A stretch of DNA of 64,000 nucleotides from Spongiactinospora rosea (GTDB taxonomy: Bacteria > Actinomycetota > Actinomycetes > Streptosporangiales > Streptosporangiaceae), in assembly GCF_003315795.1 (NCBI RefSeq), contig NZ_QMEY01000033.1, forward strand, positions 28,904 to 92,903, in the 5' to 3' direction. A program made the position numbers and the translations under genes. The first letter of the stretch is position 1. The number at the start of each line of letters is the position of its first letter. The notes beneath the pieces are model-generated. The model saw nothing but the letters and a program-made list of their open reading frames with translations, had not been told where the DNA came from and ran no database searches. This document shows positions 49,543 through 57,318 of the stretch, piece after piece.

Positions 49543-50427
49543 CTAGAAGGCCAGGCCCACCGCCAGAAGGAGGCCGAAGGCGAGTTGCAGCCGGCCGGTC
49601 TGGCGCAGGCAGTCGATCAGGGCCGGGCCGGTCGCGCCGTGCCGTACGGTGCGGACCGGGCGCGCGGCCACGGCCAGCGCGAGCAGGCAGAGCAGCGCCA
49701 GCGGATGGACCACCACGAACGCCGCGGCCACCGCGAACGGCGCGAGCATCGTCACGGTGTAGAGCGTGCGGGTGCGCGCGTCGCCGACCAGCACCGCCAG
49801 GGTGCGTTTGCCCGCCGCCCGGTCGCCGTCGATGTCGCGCAGGTTGTTGACGATCAGCAGCGCGCAGGCCAGCAGCCCCACCGGCACGGCCGCCGCCAGC
49901 GCCAGCCAGGGCAGCCGCTCGACCTGCACATAGGTGGTGCCGGCCACGGCGACCACGCCGAAGAAGACGAAGACCGACACCTCGCCGAGCGCGCGGTAGC
50001 CGTACGGGCGCGAGCCGCCGGTGTAGAACCAGGCCGCGGCGATGGACAGCGCGCCCACCGCCAGCAGCCACCACGCCCGGGTGACCACCACCAGCACCAG
50101 CCCCGCGACCGCCGCCGCGGCGAAGCAGCCCATGGCGGCGGTCAGGACCGCGCGCGGGCCGGCCGCGCCCGAGGCGACCAGGCGCATCGGGCCGACCCTG
50201 GCGTCGTCGGTGCCGCGCACGCCGTCGCTGTAGTCGTTGGCGTAGTTGACGCCGATCTGGAGCAGCAGCGCCACGGCCAGGGCCAGCAGGGCCCGCCACC
50301 AGACCACGCCGCCCTCTGAGGCGGCGACGCCGGTGCCCACCACGACGGGGACGACGGCGGCGGGGAACGTGCGGGGGCGGGCCCCCGCGACCCACTGCCC
50401 GGGGGTCGCCGAAGTCGTCTCGCTCAT
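49543..50427 (-). CDS. menA: 1,4-dihydroxy-2-naphthoate octaprenyltransferase
   Basis: 294 residues with eight or nine helices. UbiA-type Mg motifs are NYANDYSDGVRGTDD and NNLRDIDGDRAAGKRTLAV. The QWVAGARPRTFPAAVVPVVVG opening and the PLALL/ARPVR end are typical of MenA. It attaches the prenyl chain in menaquinone synthesis. The start overlaps the GNAT stop as ATGA. Confidence 0.93.
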   Translation of the reverse strand: MSETTSATPGQWVAGARPRTFPAAVVPVVVGTGVAASEGGVVWWRALLALAVALLLQIGVNYANDYSDGVRGTDDARVGPMRLVASGAAGPRAVLTAAMGCFAAAAVAGLVLVVVTRAWWLLAVGALSIAAAWFYTGGSRPYGYRALGEVSVFVFFGVVAVAGTTYVQVERLPWLALAAAVPVGLLACALLIVNNLRDIDGDRAAGKRTLAVLVGDARTRTLYTVTMLAPFAVAAAFVVVHPLALLCLLALAVAARPVRTVRHGATGPALIDCLRQTGRLQLAFGLLLAVGLAF

Positions 50428-51035
50428 GGGCGGATGTCCGTGGTCATGCGGATCATCCGCACCGGCCGTCCCATGTCCAGCACCCGCTCGGCGCCGTCCT
50501 CGCCCCACCCGGAGGACTCCAGGAAGGCGAGCATGGCGTGGTTGTCGGCGAACACCCAGGCGATCAGCGAGGAGAACTCGTCCTGGCGCAGGTAGTCGAC
50601 CGTGGCGTGCAGCAGTCTGCTGCCGTGGCCGCGCCTGATGTGGTCGGGGTCGACCAGTAGCGAGAGCAGCTCGGCGGTGACCGTGGGGTCGGTGTCGGGG
50701 TCTTCGGCCGGGGCGTGCGAGGCCAGGCCGACGACCTTCTCCGGGGCGGCCGACGCCTCGGCCGCCGCGATGCCGCCGGGACCGAGCGCCGGGAAGGCGT
50801 CGGTGTCGAGGACCCGCTCGATCGCCACCAGCAGCCGGTGGCGTGGGGTCGGCGGGGAATCGACGGCCTCCTCCCACTGGCGCTGCCACAACTCCTCCGC
50901 GGCCGGGCCGGTCATCTGCTCCAGCGGCCCCTCGGGCAGGAACTCGCGGTATCCCAACCGCCAGGCCCTGATCTGGGCGCGGGTCACCGCAACCACGTCT
51001 TCGTGGCGCGCCGCCCGCACGCCTACGTCTGCCAT
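50424..51035 (-). CDS. GNAT-family N-acetyltransferase
   Basis: 203 residues from ATG 51035. GNAT motif A lies in LSLLVDPDHIRRGHGSRLLHATVDYL, followed by FADNHAMLAFLESSGWGEDG. The substrate is unknown. It is coupled to menA by ATGA. The longer frame upstream is Arg/Pro-rich and not used. Confidence 0.85.
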   Translation of the reverse strand: MADVGVRAARHEDVVAVTRAQIRAWRLGYREFLPEGPLEQMTGPAAEELWQRQWEEAVDSPPTPRHRLLVAIERVLDTDAFPALGPGGIAAAEASAAPEKVVGLASHAPAEDPDTDPTVTAELLSLLVDPDHIRRGHGSRLLHATVDYLRQDEFSSLIAWVFADNHAMLAFLESSGWGEDGAERVLDMGRPVRMIRMTTDIRP

Positions 51036-51172
51036 CTCGGCCCCGCCCCTTCGCAATGCCGTCGTGCCGCCTGGACCTGGCCCCGCGAGAGATCTGTCCG
51101 GTGGCGTGGCGCGATCGTCGAACCGGAGGAGTTCCGCGGTGCAGGCTCTCCAACCGTATCGGGGAATCGCGG

Positions 51173-51712
51173 TCAAGAAGGACGCGTACGGTGCTGTCTT
51201 GCTCGGTACGCGCGGGTTTTTGTGCGATTGCCGCAGACTCGCATCGAGCACCAGGCCCTCGAACGGTTCTTGGAGGCGTCGATGAACGCCCACCGGCAGG
51301 TGCCCTCGGCGCACACCTTGAGCCGCCGCCAGGTGCCGTCGGCCTGGGCGCGGGCCACCGCGGCGGCGATGGCCCCGAGGCCGCCCCTGACGCCCGCGGC
51401 GAGCGGGGCGAGGCCCGGACCGGCCGTGGTGAGCCGGACGCGCAGCGGCAGCGCCCGCAGTGCCTCCTCCAGGACCTGCTGTGCGCCCTGAAGGGCCGCG
51501 GCGGGCAGGCCGGTGGTCAAGGTCGTGCGCAGGCCCTCACGCAGGCACACGGCCAATGTGAGGTCGTCGTCGGTCGCCCGGTCGCCGGGGCCGGTCAGCG
51601 CGCGCTCGTGCAGCCACACCGACAGCTCGGCGGGGGAGGCAAGGTCGTCGGTGTCGTCTTCGACGTCGTAGGTGTTGACGAAGTCGCGTACGAGCTCGGC
51701 GGCGCTCGTCAT
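51173..51712 (-). CDS. CGNR zinc-finger protein
   Basis: 179 residues: an N-terminal ABATE-like helical domain (VRDFVNTYDVEDDTDDL ... VCLREGLRTTL) and a C-terminal CGNR finger with four Cys in CAEGTCRWAFIDASKNRSRAWCSMRVCGNR. Such proteins are probable transcription regulators related to stress. GGAGGTGA lies seven bases before ATG 51712. It is transcribed away from the following GNAT gene by 137 bp and stands alone. Confidence 0.92.
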   Translation of the reverse strand: MTSAAELVRDFVNTYDVEDDTDDLASPAELSVWLHERALTGPGDRATDDDLTLAVCLREGLRTTLTTGLPAAALQGAQQVLEEALRALPLRVRLTTAGPGLAPLAAGVRGGLGAIAAAVARAQADGTWRRLKVCAEGTCRWAFIDASKNRSRAWCSMRVCGNRTKTRAYRARQHRTRPS

Positions 51713-51759
51713 GTCCTGGTCACCTCCGGGGGACACTGTATGCCAGCGCGGGGACGTTC

Positions 51760-53199
51760 CTACGGCGTCACCGGCCCGCGAGCCCGCGCGTTCTCCTTGC
51801 GCAGGGCCGTCGCCAGGCGGCGCACGCCCTCGTCCAGCTCGGCGGTGTGGGCGGCGGCGATGTGGGTGACCCGGACGCGCGGGCCCGGCGGCTCGGCCGG
51901 GTAGAAGATGCGCCCCGGGCTGACCAGCACGCCTTCGCGGCGCGCGGCGTCCACCAGCGCGGCGTCGTCGAGGTCGGGCGGCAGCCGCAGCCACAGGTGC
52001 AGGCCGCCCTGGGGGATGTGGTGGATCTCCAGCTCGGGGGCGCGGGCGGTGAGCGAGGCGACCAGGGCGTCGCGCCGGGCCGCGATCTGGGCGGACAGGG
52101 CCGCGAGGTGCCTGCCCCAGGCGGGGGAGCCGGTCAGCTCGACCACCGTCTCCTGCAGCGGGCGCGCCACGAAGAACGACTCCACGACCTGGGCGGCGCG
52201 CAGCCGGTGGGCGGCCGGGCCGCGCGCGGTGACCCCCGCCACCCGCAGGCTGGGCGCGACGGCCTTGCTGAGCGAGTTGAGGTGGACCACGGTGCCGTGT
52301 GTGTCCAAGGTCACCATGGACGGCGGCAGCGGCGCGGAGAGGTAGCGGGCGTAGTCGTCCTCGATCACGAACGCCCCGGCGGCCCTGGCCACCGCGAGCA
52401 CCTGCTCGCGCCGGTCGCGCGGCAGCACCGCGCCGGTGGGGTTGTGCGGGCCGGGCTGGCAGTAGAAGACCCGCGCCCCGGTGACCGCGAACGCCTCGGC
52501 GAGCAGGTCGGGGCGCACGCCGTCCCGGTCGATGGGGACGGCGTGCGCGCGCAGGCCCAGGGTGCGCGCCGCGGCGAGCGCACCCGGGTAGGTCGGGGTC
52601 TCGACGAGCACCGGCGCGCCGGGCGCGGCGAGGGCGCGCAGCGCCTGGGTGAGCGCCGCCTGACCGCCTCCGGCGATCACCACGTCCGCGGGCGTCACGT
52701 CGCCGCCCGCCTCGGCGGCGAACCAGCGGCGCAGCTCGGGGACGCCGGACAGCGGCGGCATGCCCCAGGTGGCCGCCCGCCGCACGGCACGGGCGGCCGC
52801 GGTGGTGAGCGCCTTGGCCGGGCGCAGCGCCGGGTTGAGGTATCCGCTGGTCAGCCCGATGGCGTTGTCGTCGGCGAACGCCGTGGGCGGCGGCATCAGC
52901 AGGGGCACCACGCCGGAGTCGTCCACCACCCGGTCGCCGAGCGCGACCGTCTGCCAGGACAGGTCGGCGCTCTCGCCACGCGCCTCGGCGGGCCGGGCCA
53001 CGTACGTGCCGCTGCCCGGCCTGGTCACCACCCGGCCCTCGGCGGCGAGGACGGCCAGCGCCCGGGAGACGGTCACCGGGCTCACGCCGTGCGCCCGCAC
53101 CAGCTCGCGGCTGGACGGCAGGCGGTCGCCCGGGCGGAGGCTCTCGGTCAGCCCGCGCAGCATCGCCGCCAGCGAGACGATACTGCTATCGTCATTCAT
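51760..53199 (-). CDS. MocR-type regulator (GntR wHTH + aminotransferase)
   Basis: 479 residues: an N-terminal GntR winged helix (LRPGDRLPSSRELVRAHGVSPVTVSRALAVLAAEGRVV) and a fold-type-I aminotransferase domain with CQPGPHNPTGAVL, VIEDDYARYL and the PLP Lys in HLNSLSKAVAPSLRVAGV. MocR regulators bind PLP/amino compounds and usually control a divergent gene, here the EamA-type transporter. ATG 53199 on the minus strand shares the CATG at 53197-53200 with the transporter's ATG. No ribosome site is seen, so the message is probably leaderless. Confidence 0.9.
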   Translation of the reverse strand: MNDDSSIVSLAAMLRGLTESLRPGDRLPSSRELVRAHGVSPVTVSRALAVLAAEGRVVTRPGSGTYVARPAEARGESADLSWQTVALGDRVVDDSGVVPLLMPPPTAFADDNAIGLTSGYLNPALRPAKALTTAAARAVRRAATWGMPPLSGVPELRRWFAAEAGGDVTPADVVIAGGGQAALTQALRALAAPGAPVLVETPTYPGALAAARTLGLRAHAVPIDRDGVRPDLLAEAFAVTGARVFYCQPGPHNPTGAVLPRDRREQVLAVARAAGAFVIEDDYARYLSAPLPPSMVTLDTHGTVVHLNSLSKAVAPSLRVAGVTARGPAAHRLRAAQVVESFFVARPLQETVVELTGSPAWGRHLAALSAQIAARRDALVASLTARAPELEIHHIPQGGLHLWLRLPPDLDDAALVDAARREGVLVSPGRIFYPAEPPGPRVRVTHIAAAHTAELDEGVRRLATALRKENARARGPVTP

Positions 53200-53236
53200 G
53201 AGAAATGAGAGTAGCGCTACTGTCACCGCGACGATA
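53176..53236. promoter_or_regulatory. Shared operator region of the divergent MocR/EamA pair
   Basis: GACGATA-CTGC-TATCGTC is a perfect 18-bp palindrome (53176-53193). AGTAGCGCTACT is a perfect 12-bp palindrome (53210-53221), and a third GACGATA lies at 53230-53236. Minus-strand TACTCT (53213-53208) and plus-strand TATCGT (53187-53192) sit 5-8 bases before their start codons, like -10 elements of leaderless genes. Confidence 0.55.
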
Positions 53237-54124
53237 GCGGTCGGCGGCCCGCCGGGCCACGCCGCGTGGCGGGGCACCGCGCTGGCGGCCCTGGGCGTGC
53301 TGGCCTTCTCCGGCACGCTGCCCGCCACCGGGTTCGCGCTGCGCGGCTTCGACCCCTACCTGGTGGGCGTCGGCCGCGCGGTCGGCGCCGGGCTGATCGC
53401 GCTGGCCTGCCTGCTGGCCCGGCGCGCGCCGCTGCTGCCGCCCAGGCGCGAGCTGCCCGGCTACGCGGTCATCGCGGCGGGCATCGTGTTCGGGTTCCCG
53501 GTCTTCAGCGCGCTCGCGATGGGGCTGGGCGCGAGCAGTTCGCACGGGGCCGTGGTGATCGGGCTGCTGCCCGCCACGACCGCCGCCGTGGCGTTCCTGC
53601 GGGCCGGTGAGCGCCCGAAGCTCCGCTTCTGGATCGCCTGCGGGGCCGGGGCCGTGGTGGTGACGGCCTTCACGCTGCACGGCGGCGGCGGGCACATCAC
53701 CCTGGCCGACCTGCTGCTGCTCGCGGCGCTGCTGGCGGCGGCGGCCGGGTACACCGAGGGCGGGCGGATGTCGCGGCGCACGCCGGGCTGGCGGGTCGTC
53801 TCCTACGCGCTGGTGCTCTCGCTGCCGCTCACCATCCCGCTGACGGCCGTCCTGGCGGTGGTGACCGAGGTACGTCCGGACGGGGCGGCGCTGGCGGGGT
53901 TCGCGTACGTGACGGTCGTGTCGATGTTCCTGGGGTTCATCCCCTGGTACGCGGGGCTGGCGGCGGGCGGGATCGCCCGGGCCGGGCAGGTCCAGCTCAT
54001 CCAGCCGAGCCTCACGCTGATCTGGTCATGGTGGCTGCTCGCCGAGCCCGTCGGAGTGGTCACCGTGGCGGGCGCGCTGGCCGTACTGGCCTGTGTCGCC
54101 ATCACGCAGCACAGTCGCGCTTGA
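53198..54124 (+). CDS. EamA/DMT-family transporter
   Basis: 308 residues, ten predicted helices, the first near AALGVLAFSGTLPATGFALRG and then GYAVIAAGIVFGFPVFSALAMGL; the repeat region ends FVTVVSMFLGFIPWYAGL-like (AYVTVVSMFLGFIPWYAGLAAGG) and IQPSLTLIWSWWLLAEPVG. The family exports amino acids, nucleosides or drugs. It is divergent from MocR and is probably its target. ATG 53198 has no ribosome site and would be leaderless. Confidence 0.88.
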   Translation: MRNESSATVTATIAVGGPPGHAAWRGTALAALGVLAFSGTLPATGFALRGFDPYLVGVGRAVGAGLIALACLLARRAPLLPPRRELPGYAVIAAGIVFGFPVFSALAMGLGASSSHGAVVIGLLPATTAAVAFLRAGERPKLRFWIACGAGAVVVTAFTLHGGGGHITLADLLLLAALLAAAAGYTEGGRMSRRTPGWRVVSYALVLSLPLTIPLTAVLAVVTEVRPDGAALAGFAYVTVVSMFLGFIPWYAGLAAGGIARAGQVQLIQPSLTLIWSWWLLAEPVGVVTVAGALAVLACVAITQHSRA

Positions 54125-54188
54125 AAGCCATGACATCGAGTCGGAGGATGAGAGGCAGGGTGTAACAGCCGTTGACGAGGGGTGCAGC

Positions 54189-55211
54189 ATGGCGGACCTC
54201 AGAATTCCCGATGGCGGGTTCTGGCCGGCACCGGAGATCCCCCAGCCGAACATCTATCCGATGGAATGGCGGGTCGACACCGAAAAGCTCGCGGAGATCT
54301 ACGAGAAGTCCAAGCGGGTGGTCTGGAACCCCGCCGACCTGCCATGGGACTCCCTCGACCCCGCCGACTTCACCCGCGAGCAGCGGCTCGGCATCATGTA
54401 CTGGTTCTCGGTACTGGCCAACTTCGACGCCAGCGGGCCGGCCGTGTTCGCCAGGGCGACCATCCACGCGTTCGAGAAGCACGAGGAAGACCCCGTGCGC
54501 AAGTGCTTCTTCTCGATCACCCGCGACGAGATGAACCACGAGGAGTGCTGCCAGCGGGCCATCGCCAGGCTGTGGCCGGGCGGGCCGCTGGACTGGACCC
54601 CGGCCGACGACCTGGAGCGCGCGGCCCACAACAACATCGGCTGGCTGTACCACAACGGCGGGCGCTACTGGAACGGCTACAACGCGGCGGTGGGCAGGTA
54701 CACGCTGCCGGTGCTGTTCACCAGCTTCATGATGGGGGAGATGGCCGCCTCGACGCTGTTCCGCGGCATGTCCTCGGGCACCGAGCACCCGGTGTTCCGC
54801 GAGGTCTTCCAGCGGATCGGCCGGGACGAGTCCCGGCATCTCCAGATCTGCATGACGATCCTGGAGAAGGAGTGGCCCGGCCTCACCGACGACGTACGCT
54901 CGACGATCACCCGCCAGTTGCGGGCGGGGTTCGTCTTCCTGTCGATGATCCTCTGGGAGCCGCCCGAGGGCTTCTGGGACCTTCCGCCGTACTTCATGCA
55001 CAACCACCGTGTGCTGATGGACCACGCCCGCGACGCGGGCCTCGGCCTGCTGTCCTACGAGGAGCAGGCGGAGAACTGGCGGACGGCGATGGCCCGGGTG
55101 CGGGCCATCGTGGAGCGCTGGGGCATCGAGTTCCCGGCCATCCCCGAGCTGGACATCGACGGGGTGGAGGTGGAGGTCATCGACCCCGAGGACATCATCC
55201 CGGTCTTCTGA
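54189..55211 (+). CDS. Ferritin-like diiron protein, unknown substrate
   Basis: 340 residues, mostly helical, with two ExxH metal motifs: TRDEMNHEECC and GRDESRHLQIC, plus MMGEMAAST between them, the pattern of a four-helix diiron oxidase/oxygenase (ribonucleotide reductase R2/AurF-like fold). The N-terminus (IPDGGFWPAPEIPQPNIYPMEWRVD) and C-terminus are extended. GAGGGG lies six bases before ATG 54189. No ferredoxin or reductase gene is adjacent; the FprA homologue in this window is 26 kb away. The substrate is unknown, and I do not recognise a named subfamily. Confidence 0.75.
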   Translation: MADLRIPDGGFWPAPEIPQPNIYPMEWRVDTEKLAEIYEKSKRVVWNPADLPWDSLDPADFTREQRLGIMYWFSVLANFDASGPAVFARATIHAFEKHEEDPVRKCFFSITRDEMNHEECCQRAIARLWPGGPLDWTPADDLERAAHNNIGWLYHNGGRYWNGYNAAVGRYTLPVLFTSFMMGEMAASTLFRGMSSGTEHPVFREVFQRIGRDESRHLQICMTILEKEWPGLTDDVRSTITRQLRAGFVFLSMILWEPPEGFWDLPPYFMHNHRVLMDHARDAGLGLLSYEEQAENWRTAMARVRAIVERWGIEFPAIPELDIDGVEVEVIDPEDIIPVF

Positions 55212-55212
55212 G

Positions 55213-55234
55213 CGCCCCTGCGGGCTCAGGGGCG
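55213..55234. terminator. Bidirectional hairpin between the diiron and GntR genes
   Basis: CGCCCCTG (55213-55220) and CAGGGGCG (55227-55234) pair perfectly around CGGGCT. It lies between two convergent genes and overlaps the GntR stop. Confidence 0.55.
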
Positions 55235-55975
55235 TACCGGGAGGCTGTAGACCACCCGGAACCGGTCGCCGGACATCACGATGTCGCTGGTCTCCACCGG
55301 CCGGTCGCCCGCCAGGTGGGTGCGCTCGACGTGCAGCACGTTGACCCCGGCCGGCAGGTCGAGCGCGTCGCGCTCGGCCGGTTCGGGGATGCGGGTCCGG
55401 ACGCTCTCGACGATCTCCGAGACGGTCACCCCGGCGGCGGCCATCCTGGCGATGACGCCCTGGCGGCCGTTGCTGCCCTCGACGGGCATCGCCTGGTCGG
55501 AGGCCGGGCCCGCGAGGTCGGCGGGCTCGTAGGAGAAGGCGAGCTGCACCGGCTTGCCGTTGCTGCGGAACAGGTAGCGGGCGCGGACCACGGGGGCCGC
55601 CTCGCGCAGCCGCAGCCGCTCGGCGATGCCCCGGCTGGCCACGCCGCGCTCCAGCCGCCACACCCAGGTGACATCGACCCCGTAGGGCGCGAGGTCGGCG
55701 GCGAGCGGCGCGTGGTGGTCGCTCCACCGGCCGCGGTGCAGCGGCAGCAGCACCGGCCGCGGCCTGACGTAGTGGCCCGACCCGACCCGGCCGACGATCA
55801 GCCCCTCCGCGGCGAGCACCCGGAGGGCGTGCCTGGCCGCGGTCTCGCCGACGCCGTACCTGCGGGTGAGCTGCGCCCGCGAGGGGATCAGTGCGCCGGG
55901 TGGAAGCGTGCCGTCGACGATCTGACGCCGAAGATCTTCGACAATGCGCAGGTAGACCGGATCGGAACTGGCCAT
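55226..55975 (-). CDS. GntR/HutC-family regulator
   Basis: About 249 residues: N-terminal wHTH (VYLRIVEDLRRQIVDGTLPPGALIPSRAQLTRRYGVGETAARHALRVLAAEGLIV) and UTRA sensor domain with LRLREAAPVVRARYLFRSNGKPVQLAFSYEPADL. ATG 55975 has AGGG six bases upstream; ATG 55981 is equally open. It is divergent from dapA across 336 bp that also hold a strong terminator on the plus strand. Ligand unknown. Confidence 0.87.
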   Translation of the reverse strand: MASSDPVYLRIVEDLRRQIVDGTLPPGALIPSRAQLTRRYGVGETAARHALRVLAAEGLIVGRVGSGHYVRPRPVLLPLHRGRWSDHHAPLAADLAPYGVDVTWVWRLERGVASRGIAERLRLREAAPVVRARYLFRSNGKPVQLAFSYEPADLAGPASDQAMPVEGSNGRQGVIARMAAAGVTVSEIVESVRTRIPEPAERDALDLPAGVNVLHVERTHLAGDRPVETSDIVMSGDRFRVVYSLPVRP

Positions 55976-56311
55976 GTCCATCCCTGTGTGTGCCCGTTGC
56001 TCAATCTTGTCGTATCGAGGGGGCGACGCAGGGTAACCGTTTCGGGCTGGAGCTCCAACTTATGGGACGGCGATACGGGCGAAAATATTTCAGGTTGTGT
56101 GTAACACCACGGTAAGGGACAGCGATTCCAGGGATAGAGGCCGTCGATGTGTGTACCCCCGAGCACATATCGGCGGCCTCTTTTTCACCGGCTCCGGCCG
56201 GGACCGCCCGGCAGGCCGCCGGGGGCTGAGGTCATGGCAGGGTCATCGCCAGGGTCACAGCCGGGGTGGCGGGGTCCACTGTCCCCGCCGTTCCGGGGTA
56301 CCGTTCGGTTT
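55976..56311. other. Gene-free region between GntR and dapA
   Basis: It holds the GntR promoter side, an AT-rich patch near 56080-56105, an 18-bp-stem terminator (56137-56185), and the apparent -10 of dapA (TACCGT, 56299-56304). Nothing coding is seen. Confidence 0.5.
56137..56185 (+). terminator. Strong plus-strand terminator with no coding gene upstream
   Basis: GAGGCCG...CGGCCTC with following pairs makes a 17- to 18-bp stem (two G-T wobbles) around a loop containing CCCCC, ending in TTTTT. The nearest plus-strand gene upstream ends at 55211 and has its own hairpin, so it may end a small RNA or attenuated leader starting in 55990-56130. Confidence 0.75.
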
Positions 56312-57229
56312 ATGGCATCGCCAACTCGAACTCCGGACGCCCCTTTCGGCCGCATGCTGACCGCCATGGTGACGCCGTTCACCGCGGACGGCGCCCTCGA
56401 CTACGACGGCGCCCAGCAGCTCGCCGCCTATCTGGTCGACGAGCAGCGCAATGACGGCCTCATCGTCAGCGGTACGACGGGCGAGTCGCCCGTCACCAGC
56501 GACGAGGAGAAAGAGCGGCTGCTGCGCGCGGTGGTGGAGGCGGTCGGCGAGCGCGCCACGGTCGTGGCCGGGGCGGGCACCTACGACACCCACCACAGCG
56601 TCGAGTTGGCCAGGCGATCGGAGCGCGCGGGCGCGCACGGGCTGCTGCTCGTCACGCCCTACTACAGCAAGCCGCCCCAGGAGGGCGTCTACCGGCACTT
56701 CACGGCCATCGCCGACGCCACCGGCCTGCCCGTGATGCTCTACGACATCCCCGGGCGCACCGGCACGCCGATCGCCACCGAGACGCTCATCCGGCTCGCC
56801 CAGCACGAGCGCGTCGTCGCCGTCAAGGACGCCAAGGGCGACCTGTTCGCCGGCTCCCAGGTCATGACCGCGACCGACCTGGTCTACTACTCCGGCGACG
56901 ACACGCTCAACCTGCCCTGGCTGTCCGTGGGCGGGGCCGGGTTCGTCAGCGTCATCGGCCACGTGGCCGGAGCCGTGCTGGCCCGGATGATCGAACGCCA
57001 CCGCGCCGGCGACCCGGCCGGGGCGCTCGCGCTCTACCGGCAGGTGCTGCCGGTCGTAGACGGGATCATGATGCGCGCCGGCGGTGCGATCATGAGCAAG
57101 GCCGCCCTCGGCCTGGTGGGGCGGCCCGTCGGGCCGGTGCGCCCGCCGCTGGTGGGGGCGACGCAAGAGCAGATCGCCGAGCTGCGGGCCTGTCTCGTGG
57201 CGGGCGGGGTGAAGCTGTCGGACACCTGA
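56312..57229 (+). CDS. dapA: 4-hydroxy-tetrahydrodipicolinate synthase
   Basis: 305 residues. TIM barrel with GLIVSGTTGESPVTSDEEK, YYSKPPQEG (Tyr), PVMLYDIPGRTG and VVAVKDAKGDLF (Schiff-base Lys). It is the first committed enzyme of DAP/lysine synthesis. No ribosome site precedes ATG 56312, but TACCGT lies seven bases upstream, so the mRNA is probably leaderless. Followed by rnj, the usual actinobacterial order. Confidence 0.96.
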   Translation: MASPTRTPDAPFGRMLTAMVTPFTADGALDYDGAQQLAAYLVDEQRNDGLIVSGTTGESPVTSDEEKERLLRAVVEAVGERATVVAGAGTYDTHHSVELARRSERAGAHGLLLVTPYYSKPPQEGVYRHFTAIADATGLPVMLYDIPGRTGTPIATETLIRLAQHERVVAVKDAKGDLFAGSQVMTATDLVYYSGDDTLNLPWLSVGGAGFVSVIGHVAGAVLARMIERHRAGDPAGALALYRQVLPVVDGIMMRAGGAIMSKAALGLVGRPVGPVRPPLVGATQEQIAELRACLVAGGVKLSDT

Positions 57230-57318
57230 TCATGGGGAGGAATCACCGGTTTGAACAACAGTAGCCACAGCGGGCGGTCCGGTGAGCGCGCCACCGGCAC
57301 GGCACGGGGGGAGCGCGC

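Noticed and set aside
56137..56185. A canonical 6C RNA
   Set aside because: Only one hairpin with five C in its loop is seen; the second C-loop hairpin of that family is missing.
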